From the NCBI RefSeq assembly GCF_900111235.1, contig NZ_FOJI01000024.1, positions 1-34,496 of the forward strand: 34,496 bases of DNA, given 5' to 3'. Shown here piece by piece: positions 1 through 7,036 of the stretch (positions within the stretch are counted from its first letter, which is position 1; each line of letters starts with the position of its first letter). This stretch comes from [Clostridium] fimetarium (GTDB lineage Bacteria > Bacillota > Clostridia > Lachnospirales > Lachnospiraceae). Position numbers and translations under genes: made by a program. The notes under the pieces are model-generated. The model had not been told where the DNA came from and did not search any database. It worked only from the letters and a program-made list of their open reading frames with translations.

Positions 1-481
1 CTGTAGAGGCATTTCAAAAAACATTTAAGCTGACCGCTTAATGTCCATAAGGACAATACCTATTTTAAGGCATAACTTGCGTTATGTCTATTTCTCGTAC
101 ACAAAATCTCTTCTTTTTTTCCAAAACCACCAATATTCAATTGTCAATTTACATTTGCACCAGTAGATGCTAACTCCGAGAAGTTATATATCTATTCTTA
201 ATTAATATAATATTACTATGAATTAGATTATTCAAGTGAGCCATTTTCAACTTATAGTTGAAAAATCTCTTGTTGGTTGACTGATTCTATAATTTTGATA
301 GGTCCTATAATGATATCCACGAAGACTGTGAAGCATATTTGGGTATGTTAGATTCAAAGAGAACAAAATAAATAACTTAATTAATTAGTATTTATAAAAA
401 AAAGTAAGGTGTTGGATAAACCCAAAGTATAAAGAGAGTTACCATGCATATATTATTATAAATACTGTCTAGGAATAATGT
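1..481. other. Left-edge region without a confident gene
   Basis: No substantial reading frame is present. In frame 3, positions 3-41 could be the last 12 codons of a plus-strand gene cut by the window edge (VEAFQKTFKLTA, then TAA), but this is too short to identify. A small hairpin, TGTCC-ATAA-GGACA, lies at about 48-61. Another, CATAAC-TTGC-GTTATG, follows at about 71-86 and might end an upstream transcript, although its T-rich tail is poor. A perfect 9-bp hairpin with a 3-base loop sits at 244-264 (TTTTCAACT / AGTTGAAAA). The rest is AT-rich and presumably holds the promoter of the gene at 482, which I could not place. Confidence 0.35.
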
Positions 482-1849
482 ATGTATTATAAGAAATGTA
501 ATTCATCGAAAAATAATGAGCTGTTTATACACCAAATTGTCAAGACAGAAAGATTCCTTGATCCCAATGATATATATATAACTCAAGGATATAAAATAGA
601 ACCGTTTGCACACGGGCTAAATACACCAATTGGGATTGCATTCACAGAAGATGGAGATTTACTGATTGCAGATGATGGTATACTGTCGGGCAATCCCAAA
701 GTATTACTTCTTAGCAAGGGAAATTTCAAATTAATAGCAGATGGATTTAATGTTCCAATATCAGGAATTAATTATAGAAATAAAGATATTTATGTATCTC
801 ATAGAGGCGTTATAACAATTGTTAAATTGGATGGGACAAAACAAGACATTATTAAGGGATTACCTAGCAATGGGGATTACAGCAATAATAAAGTGGATTT
901 TGATCTGGATGGAAAAATGTATTTCGGACAAGGAACAGCTACTAATTCTGGTGTTGTTGGAGTAGATAATGAGTGGGTACCAAATTGTTCTTTTTTTCAT
1001 GATCAACCAGGATCCTATATAATGTTAAATGGACAAAACTTTGAAACGAAAAACATGCTAATACCAGCGGAAGAAATAGCAATTACTGGAGCATATTCTG
1101 CATATGGCGTACCGAATTTACAAAGATTTGAAATATTAAAAGGAACAATACGAGCATCAGGTAGTGTGTTAAAATCAAATTCAGATGGTTCAAAATTAGA
1201 ACTTGTTGCATGGGGATTTAGAAATCCATTTATTGTAAAGCACGACCTATATAATCGATTATTTGTAACGAACCAAGGATATGAGAACAGGGGTAGCAGG
1301 CCGATTGCCAATGCTCCGGATGTGATATCATTAATGATCCCAGATACATGGTATGGATTTCCAGATTATTCAGGAGGTGAACTGGTTACATTACCTAAGT
1401 TTGCACCGGCAGGAGGGCGACAGCCAGAAATCTTATTTACGAATCATCCGTCTGTTCCTCCAAAATCATTTGCCGTTTTCCCACCAAGTTCTAATATTAT
1501 GGGTCTGGATTATAATAAATATCCGGATTTTGGCGTTGTAAATGATATGTATATTGCTGAATTTGGTGATAAGGGTAAAAATACTTACACGGAAGTTGAA
1601 GATAAATTACATGTAGGTAATCGAATCGCAAAAGTAGATATGAATACAGGAGAAGTATCAACTTTTGCAATTAACAAATCTGGATTTCCTGCATATATCG
1701 GTCAAGGGGGTGGTTTGTCAAGGCCAACAGATGTTCAATTTGGACCGGAAAGTGCAATGTATGTTGTTGATTATGCAGTTACGACCAAAGAAAATCCCAA
1801 TGTTTATATTCCTAATACAGGTGTTATTTGGAAAATAACGAAAACGTAA
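482..1849 (+). CDS. PQQ-dependent glucose/sorbosone dehydrogenase-like beta-propeller protein
   Basis: This 455-residue protein resembles the soluble aldose sugar/sorbosone dehydrogenase-like beta-propeller family. Visible propeller-strand signatures include LNTPIGIAFTEDGDLLIAD, then VDFDLDGKMYFGQGT, ASGSVLKSNSDGSKLELVAW, GFRNPF and LSRPTDVQFGPESAMYVVDY. GFRNP is typical of the PQQ sugar dehydrogenase fold. No signal peptide or lipobox is visible, so a cytosolic location is inferred, which is odd because characterised relatives are usually exported. Whether it binds PQQ cannot be judged by eye; most anaerobic Firmicutes do not make PQQ. The ATG at 482 has AGGA seven bases upstream. The gene stands alone, with the ATPase promoter about 50 bases after its stop. 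The fold call is good; the enzymatic function is uncertain. Confidence 0.7.
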   Translation: MYYKKCNSSKNNELFIHQIVKTERFLDPNDIYITQGYKIEPFAHGLNTPIGIAFTEDGDLLIADDGILSGNPKVLLLSKGNFKLIADGFNVPISGINYRNKDIYVSHRGVITIVKLDGTKQDIIKGLPSNGDYSNNKVDFDLDGKMYFGQGTATNSGVVGVDNEWVPNCSFFHDQPGSYIMLNGQNFETKNMLIPAEEIAITGAYSAYGVPNLQRFEILKGTIRASGSVLKSNSDGSKLELVAWGFRNPFIVKHDLYNRLFVTNQGYENRGSRPIANAPDVISLMIPDTWYGFPDYSGGELVTLPKFAPAGGRQPEILFTNHPSVPPKSFAVFPPSSNIMGLDYNKYPDFGVVNDMYIAEFGDKGKNTYTEVEDKLHVGNRIAKVDMNTGEVSTFAINKSGFPAYIGQGGGLSRPTDVQFGPESAMYVVDYAVTTKENPNVYIPNTGVIWKITKT

Positions 1850-1898
1850 CCGAACGAACTTAATGCTACTTAATTGTGCTAGAATTTATTAAAAGTAG

Positions 1899-1927
1899 TT
1901 GACAAATATAGGAAATTTATATATGAT
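1899..1927 (+). promoter_or_regulatory. Sigma-A promoter for riboswitch and P-type ATPase
   Basis: A consensus -35 box TTGACA (1899-1904) and a -10 box TATGAT (1922-1927) are separated by exactly 17 bases. Transcription would start near 1934, giving a leader of about 265 bases that contains the riboswitch and terminator. Confidence 0.8.
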
Positions 1928-1970
1928 AAATTAATATACTCTTTGCACTGCACACGAATCTACAGTACAA

Positions 1971-2077
1971 ACTGAGCAGGCGATGAATTGATAATAATTA
2001 TTTAATAATCAATTCGTGGGGCTGGGTCATTACAAGAATGACAGCAGATGACGACTTTATAACATCTGTGGGACAGT
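1971..2077 (+). ncRNA. czcD (NiCo) metal-ion riboswitch aptamer
   Basis: The sequence follows the czcD/NiCo riboswitch layout. ACTGAGCAGGC (1971-1981) opens P1, whose 3' strand is GGGACAGT (2070-2077). P2 is GAATTGAT (1985-1992) with ATCAATTC (2008-2015). P3 is GTCATT (2026-2031) with AATGAC (2037-2042), extended by GCTG/CAGC. P4 is CAGATG (2045-2050) with CATCTG (2063-2068). The junction motifs GAGCAGGC, GCTGGG, CAGCAGATG and CATCTGTGGGACAGT closely match my memory of the Clostridium scindens example. The class binds Co2+ and Ni2+ cooperatively in the original work, and Fe2+ has since been proposed as the natural ligand. It sits between a strong promoter and a cation ATPase, as expected. Confidence 0.85.
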
Positions 2078-2111
2078 AGTTTACTATTATTGTTCCACAG
2101 GTGTTTTTTTT
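2062..2111 (+). terminator. Riboswitch expression-platform terminator
   Basis: ACATCTGTGGGACA (2062-2075) can pair with TGTTCCACAGGTGT (2091-2104), followed by eight T residues (2104-2111). The left arm reuses the 3' strands of aptamer stems P4 and P1. Metal binding, by holding the aptamer together, should therefore prevent the terminator and turn the ATPase gene on. This is a transcriptional ON switch. Confidence 0.85.
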
Positions 2112-2200
2112 ATACCCATGGGGACATAGACATTCAAAATATTTGGCAAGTGCCATAGAGTTATCAAAAATGCCGCAAGGCAAAAAGGGAGATAATTTTT

Positions 2201-4732
2201 ATGACAAACGAGCAACAATCTATGAAAGGACTGACGTCCGCCGAAGCAAAAATATTGCAGGAGAAGCACGGAAAGAACGAACTGACATTACAGAAAAAGG
2301 AAAGCTTTTTCGTTAAGGTGATACATATAATATGTGAACCGATGTTTTTACTTTTGCTGGTAGCAGCGATTATCTATTTTATTCTTGGAGAGCCACGCGA
2401 CGGATTAATTATGCTGATATTTGTAGTTGGAATAATTAGCATTGACGTAATTCAAGAATGGAAGACGGATCAAACATTAAATGCATTAAAGGACTTATCA
2501 GCACCACGCGTCAGAGTAATTCGTGATGCTAACGAAATTGAGATCGCTAGTGAAGACTTAGTTCCAGGCGATCTAATGATGATTTATGAAGGTGTTAAGA
2601 TTCCAGCAGATGGTATTGTCGTAAAATGCAATGATCTATGCGTGGATGAATCATCTCTTACAGGTGAAGCTGAGGGTGTTTGGAAAGTAACATTAGAAAA
2701 TGCAGAGCCTTCAAAGGATTATTGGAGAAAAGATTATTGCTATGCAGGAACGTTGGTAACACAAGGTTCATCTATCATTCAAGTTGATAAAATAGGTACA
2801 ACAACGGAATATGGAAAAATTGGCGCAAATGTAGCCACCGCTCCAGAGGAATTGTCACCACTACAGATACAAACAGGAAAACTTGTAAAGACTTGTGCGG
2901 GTATTGCTGCAGTATTATTTGCTTTAGTTGGTGTGGTAACTTATATTAATATTCCAGACCATACATTTGGCGCCAGAATAATTGAAAGTATTTTATCTGG
3001 TATTACACTTGCAATGGCAATGATTCCAGAGGAATTTCCTGTTATTTTGACAGTGTTCCTATCTATGGGTGCATGGAGACTTGCAAAAAAACAGTCACTT
3101 GTTAGAAAACTGCCAGCAGTTGAAACACTTGGTGAAGTTTCAGTGCTGTGTGTAGATAAAACAGGTACAATTACGATGAACAAGATGACAGTACAAGATG
3201 TATGGTCAATTGATAATGACGAGCATACCTTGTGTGAAACAATGGGTCTTGCTTGTGAGACAGATGCTTATGATCCAATGGAAAAGGCTATGCTTGCACA
3301 TTGCGAAAAAATGGGAATCACAAAAGATCATCTTTTTAGTGATGAATTAATAACAGAATATGCATTTACAAATGAACTCAAAATGATGGGTCATGTATGG
3401 CGCCGCAATGGCAACATTGTGATTGCAGCAAAAGGATCACCGGAGCGTATTTTGACAATTTGTGATCTGTCAGAGACTGAACGTGAAGTAGTTTATCATA
3501 AAATAATTGAAATGTCTCAACTAGGACTTCGTGTGATCGCAGTTGCTACTATGAATCCACTATCCCATCGAGATATCCCGAAAGAGATTACAGATTGTAC
3601 ACTGAAACTATGTGGACTCATAGGCCTTGCTGATCCACCGAGAGAAACTGTAAAAAGTGATATCGCAATATGCAATAAAGCTGGTATTCGTGTAGTTATG
3701 ATTACCGGTGATAACGGAATTACAGCTGCGTCAATTGCAAAACAAATCGGAATGCCAAACAGTGATCACATTATTACAGGTGATATGTTAAATGATATGA
3801 CGGACGAAGAATTGTGTGAAAAGGTAAAAGATGTCAGCATATTTTCACGTGTTGTGCCTGAACACAAAATGCGTATTGTTAAAGCATTTAAATGTAACGG
3901 CGAAATCGTTGCAATGACCGGTGACGGTGTAAACGATGCACCTGCGCTTAAATATGCAGATATTGGAATTGCAATGGGTAAGCGTGGCAGTGAGGTGTCT
4001 CGTGAGGCAGCTGATCTGATCTTGTTAGATGATAACTTTACGACAATTGTTGAGAGCGTAGAGGATGGTAGGCGTATTTATGATAATATAAGGAAAGCGG
4101 TAGGTTATGTATTTACAATTCATATCCCAATTGCATTTGCATCATTACTTGCACCAATACTTAGCATTAGTCCTACTAATTTATTCTTATTACCGATTCA
4201 TGTGGTCTTATTAGAACTAATTATTGATCCTACATGCTCAATTGTATTGGAACGACAACCGGCTGAAACAGATATTATGGATAGGAAACCTCGTGACAAA
4301 AATGAAAAGATATTAACAGCTAGAACTTTGGCAAAAAGTTTGTTACAGGGGTTTGCGATTTTTGCAGCTTCGTTTACAACTTATTATATTATGCTTTTAA
4401 AAAATGTTGATAATGCATCAGTTGCGCGTTCAATGGGTCTTGCAATCATTATGATTTCTAATTTACTACTGGTACAGGTGAATAGTTCAGATTATGATTT
4501 TGCATTTCAGTCATTTAAACGCCTTATAAAAGATAAAGTTATGTGGATGGTTAATATTATCAGTATTGCAGGATTGTTGATAATATTATACTCACCACTA
4601 AATCAATTTTTAAAGCTTGCACCACTTACATGGATACAATTTATTAGTGTAATAGGCATAGCAATAGTAGCTGTTATGTGGTATGAGGCTGTAAAACTAG
4701 TAAATAAATTAATGCACTCAAAAAATAAATAA
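2201..4732 (+). CDS. P-type cation-transporting ATPase (P2-like), riboswitch-controlled
   Basis: This 843-residue ATP-driven ion pump has the standard P-type parts: the actuator motif LTGE (153-156), the phosphorylation site DKTGT with Asp319, and the hinge motif TGDGVNDAP (573-581). About four helices lie before the catalytic domains and about six in the C-terminal part. The M4 ion-site motif is PEEFP (276-280), not the PEGLP of Ca2+ pumps nor the CPx/SPC of P1B heavy-metal pumps. M6 carries ELIIDPTCS, which keeps an acidic site. There is no N-terminal metal-binding domain. The ATG at 2201 has AGGGAG nine bases upstream. The czcD riboswitch in the leader points to export of a divalent transition metal (Fe2+, Co2+ or Ni2+). 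Annotation as a Ca2+ ATPase by homology alone would be unsafe. Family sure; ion inferred. Confidence 0.92.
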   Translation: MTNEQQSMKGLTSAEAKILQEKHGKNELTLQKKESFFVKVIHIICEPMFLLLLVAAIIYFILGEPRDGLIMLIFVVGIISIDVIQEWKTDQTLNALKDLSAPRVRVIRDANEIEIASEDLVPGDLMMIYEGVKIPADGIVVKCNDLCVDESSLTGEAEGVWKVTLENAEPSKDYWRKDYCYAGTLVTQGSSIIQVDKIGTTTEYGKIGANVATAPEELSPLQIQTGKLVKTCAGIAAVLFALVGVVTYINIPDHTFGARIIESILSGITLAMAMIPEEFPVILTVFLSMGAWRLAKKQSLVRKLPAVETLGEVSVLCVDKTGTITMNKMTVQDVWSIDNDEHTLCETMGLACETDAYDPMEKAMLAHCEKMGITKDHLFSDELITEYAFTNELKMMGHVWRRNGNIVIAAKGSPERILTICDLSETEREVVYHKIIEMSQLGLRVIAVATMNPLSHRDIPKEITDCTLKLCGLIGLADPPRETVKSDIAICNKAGIRVVMITGDNGITAASIAKQIGMPNSDHIITGDMLNDMTDEELCEKVKDVSIFSRVVPEHKMRIVKAFKCNGEIVAMTGDGVNDAPALKYADIGIAMGKRGSEVSREAADLILLDDNFTTIVESVEDGRRIYDNIRKAVGYVFTIHIPIAFASLLAPILSISPTNLFLLPIHVVLLELIIDPTCSIVLERQPAETDIMDRKPRDKNEKILTARTLAKSLLQGFAIFAASFTTYYIMLLKNVDNASVARSMGLAIIMISNLLLVQVNSSDYDFAFQSFKRLIKDKVMWMVNIISIAGLLIILYSPLNQFLKLAPLTWIQFISVIGIAIVAVMWYEAVKLVNKLMHSKNK

Positions 4733-4742
4733 TATATATGAT

Positions 4743-5107
4743 TGATTAGGGTGTTGAAAGTGATTATGAAAGGTTTCTAGTGAATGTTAATTTCTGATTA
4801 TGCATTTATCTTGCCTTTCCTTCAAGTAGTATATTTTTTACGAGCCTCAGAGATGATAAAAATACTCGCTTACGCTCATTTTTTATCTGAGTCTCGACAA
4901 CCGAAGCATAATGCTTCGGTTCGCGAGCGGCGTCAAATAGACATGCAAGCATGTCTATTTGACTTGTGCTTTCGCGGAAAATATAAGCACTACTTTCAGC
5001 CGGTCTGCGATAAATGAATAATCAGAAATTAATATTCACCGTTTACTTTATAAAATAATTCCTACACGTTTATTATAATAGGAAAGCTAGCTATGAAACC
5101 TTAATCA
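4743..5107 (+). repeat. Extended flank of structured repeat copy 1
   Basis: The core copy (4780-5039) lies inside a larger unit bounded by TGATTAGG (from 4743) and CCTTAATCA (to 5107), which are near inverted repeats. AGGTTTC (4771-4777) can pair with GAAACCT (5095-5101) as an outer stem. The same layout recurs around copy 3 at 14719-15074. Confidence 0.55.
4780..5039 (+). repeat. Dispersed structured palindromic repeat, copy 1 (with nested hairpin insert)
   Basis: This is one of five related elements in the window. Its terminal arms begin GTGAATGTTAATTTCTGATT and end AATCAGAAATTAATATTCAC, pairing over about 30 bases with two or three mismatches or G-U pairs. Inside are the family's conserved blocks CCTTTCCTTCAAG, GCCTCAGAGATGATAAAAA, TTTTTATCTGAGTCT and CTTTCAGCCGGTCTGCG. 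The central blocks fold as a second hairpin (GATAAAAA/TTTTTATC). Unlike the other copies it carries about 79 extra bases (about 4899-4978) that form two further perfect hairpins. It starts 47 bases after the ATPase stop. A 77-codon frame crosses it but is not a gene. Confidence 0.85.
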
Positions 5108-5125
5108 TAATTAGATAAAACATAA

Positions 5126-5196
5126 ATAAGCATTAACTTTGAAGTTTGCCTCGTCAAGTAGACGCAGGTACTTCAAAGTTAATGCTTATAATTTTT
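5126..5196. terminator. Strong bidirectional terminator between convergent genes
   Basis: ATAAGCATTAACTTTGAAGT (5126-5145) pairs perfectly with ACTTCAAAGTTAATGCTTAT (5170-5189). An inner CGTC/GACG stem lengthens the hairpin. T residues at 5192-5196 follow on the plus strand, and an AT-rich tail follows on the minus strand. It lies between the plus-strand ATPase unit and the minus-strand glycosyltransferase and can end both transcripts. Confidence 0.85.
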
Positions 5197-5249
5197 CGAT
5201 GAAAGTGACTTGAGATTATTAGCCTAGAAAAACTGAATAAATTATTGAT

Positions 5250-6311
5250 TTAAATATCTACTTTAAGGCTTACATTAAAGTCATTATTAAGTACTTTCAA
5301 TGATCTCTTATTTTTAATTGCATCATGCAAATTACGGTCATATACAACTAACCTTTTAAAATATTCAATATTATATGCAAGCGTGCATGTATTCATCTTT
5401 TCTTCCTCATCCATTAAAGATAAGATTGATGGTCCTTCTTTTTTCATCAATGATTTAAATTTATCATATAATTTTTTGAAATTATCACTTCTTAAATATT
5501 CAGCGTCTTTTAAAATAAATGCGTCATAAAATGCACGTACGGTAGTGCTTACTAATTTATAATCATTATATATCTTAAGTTCAGGATACTTTTTATGGAT
5601 ATACATATATCTGTTTATGCTAAATTCAAGGTAATTATTAATTGATTTGCGGGATACATCATTTACAATGCTTTCAGGTCTCGTAACATAAAAATAATTA
5701 GTTTGGCTTATTTTCACAATACTGTTTATTTTCTCAAAAATATAAAATATAGTAGCAATATCTTCAAATTCTTTTCCATCTGGGAATCTTACATTCAAAA
5801 ATAATTCCTTTTTATATAACTTATTCCAGACAAAATTTTGGATTTTATGGTCAATCAGTAATTCTTTTAATGCTTCATTTTTGGAATAAACGCAATCTTT
5901 TATTTCAGGATACTGTGCTTTTGAGACAACGTTATTTTCAACTTTGTAATAACTACACATAGATATATCTGTGTCGTATTTTTCAATAGCAGTTACAAGG
6001 TTCTCATACATATCAGCAGCAATGTAATCATCGCTATCAACAAACCCAATGTATTTCCCCTTTACTATTTCAAATCCTGCATTCCGCGCAGCTGATAAAC
6101 CCTTGTTTTCTTGATGTATTACTGTGATCCTAGAGTCTTTTTTAGCATATGTATCACATATTTTTCCACATCCGTCGGGTGAACCATCATCTATAAGTAT
6201 TATCTGAAGATTTTTGTGCGTTTGTGCAATAATACTTTCCAGGCACTTTTCTAAATAATTTTCAACTTTATATATTGGGACAATTATACTAACCAAAACA
6301 TTCTCGTTCAT
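5250..6311 (-). CDS. Family 2 glycosyltransferase
   Basis: This 353-residue protein has an N-terminal GT-A fold: VSIIVPIYKVENYLEKCLES at the start, DDGS (41-44), ENKGLSAARNAGF (68-80) and the metal/nucleotide-sugar motif DSDD (92-95) in GKYIGFVDSDDY. Family 2 inverting enzymes of this type move a sugar from a nucleotide donor to a cell-surface glycan or lipid acceptor. The C-terminal 150 residues are helical and specific to this subgroup. No membrane segment is visible, so it probably acts on the cytoplasmic face. The minus-strand ATG has AAAGGA about 12 bases upstream. It stands alone, with no polysaccharide cluster around it, so donor and acceptor cannot be named. Confidence 0.9.
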   Translation of the reverse strand: MNENVLVSIIVPIYKVENYLEKCLESIIAQTHKNLQIILIDDGSPDGCGKICDTYAKKDSRITVIHQENKGLSAARNAGFEIVKGKYIGFVDSDDYIAADMYENLVTAIEKYDTDISMCSYYKVENNVVSKAQYPEIKDCVYSKNEALKELLIDHKIQNFVWNKLYKKELFLNVRFPDGKEFEDIATIFYIFEKINSIVKISQTNYFYVTRPESIVNDVSRKSINNYLEFSINRYMYIHKKYPELKIYNDYKLVSTTVRAFYDAFILKDAEYLRSDNFKKLYDKFKSLMKKEGPSILSLMDEEEKMNTCTLAYNIEYFKRLVVYDRNLHDAIKNKRSLKVLNNDFNVSLKVDI

Positions 6312-7036
6312 AATTTCACGTTTTTCCTTTCATTGAAAAACTTTTTTGATATATGTTACGATTTAGATACTAACGTCTATTCATAAACTGAATTATATAT
6401 ATGAAATTCTGTTAAAAAAGTTCAAAATCTCATTTGCGACAATAAAAAAAACAATGAATACATTGTTTCTTCTAACATAAAAGTAATATTCATTCTGCCT
6501 AAATTCCTTGCAAGAAGTTTTGTTCTTAGTAATAGATTCATAGATGTTTGGGATTTGTCAGACAATATCATGTAATAATTGAATATATCTTAATATTGAG
6601 TCTGAATTCATTTTAACACTAATAAATCATTTCGTCAAACCGAATTGAATGATTTATCTGTGTGTATTATAAAAAAATAAACACAATTAATTAATTAGAG
6701 CAACAATAGAAAAGCAATTCCTGAATTAAACTTAATATATAATAAATTAAACCACATATAAATAGTTTGATTTATCATATTTTAATCTTAAGTTAATGCT
6801 TTCCTAATATAATATTAATTATATTCTGGTAAATTATGTATATCCTTTAAAGAAGCAAAGTTGATTGTCAATAAATATTACAAATGTCATATAAATTTGT
6901 GAAAAATTTCACTTGAGGACTTCTTTAGAAAAGATTAATCTAAATAAATATTTATATGGAAAATGATGGAATTATAGCTGTATGATTTTATCATTCATCT
7001 ATATGCGCAAAAAGATGCGCAGGAATGGGGAATGAG
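6312..7036. other. Long AT-rich intergenic region between divergent genes
   Basis: No credible gene lies in this roughly 720-base stretch between the divergent glycosyltransferase and ABC permease genes. It must hold both promoters, but I cannot assign them with confidence. Visible small structures are ATAAATCATT (6622-6631) with AATGATTTAT (6648-6657), reinforced by inner TCG/CGA pairs; the palindrome GTGAAAAATTTCAC (about 6898-6911); and TGCGCAAAAAGATGCGCA (about 7003-7020) just before the permease ribosome-binding site. The last could modulate translation of the permease. Confidence 0.5.

Noticed and set aside
2101-2316. 71-codon plus-strand frame at the start of the ATPase gene
   Set aside because: It begins in the riboswitch terminator and overlaps the ATPase start in another frame; there is no ribosome-binding site.
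4784-5017. 77-codon plus-strand frame across repeat copy 1, with similar frames at 9671-9883 and 32333-32569
   Set aside because: They share peptides such as ASEM-K only because the structured element is repeated. The frames enter and leave in flanking DNA, lack ribosome-binding sites, and are broken in copies 3 and 5.
4780-5039. Element copies as ordinary rho-independent terminators
   Set aside because: None ends in a T-run, the stems are far longer than terminators, and separate classical terminators follow copies 1 and 3 (5126-5196, 15112-15139).
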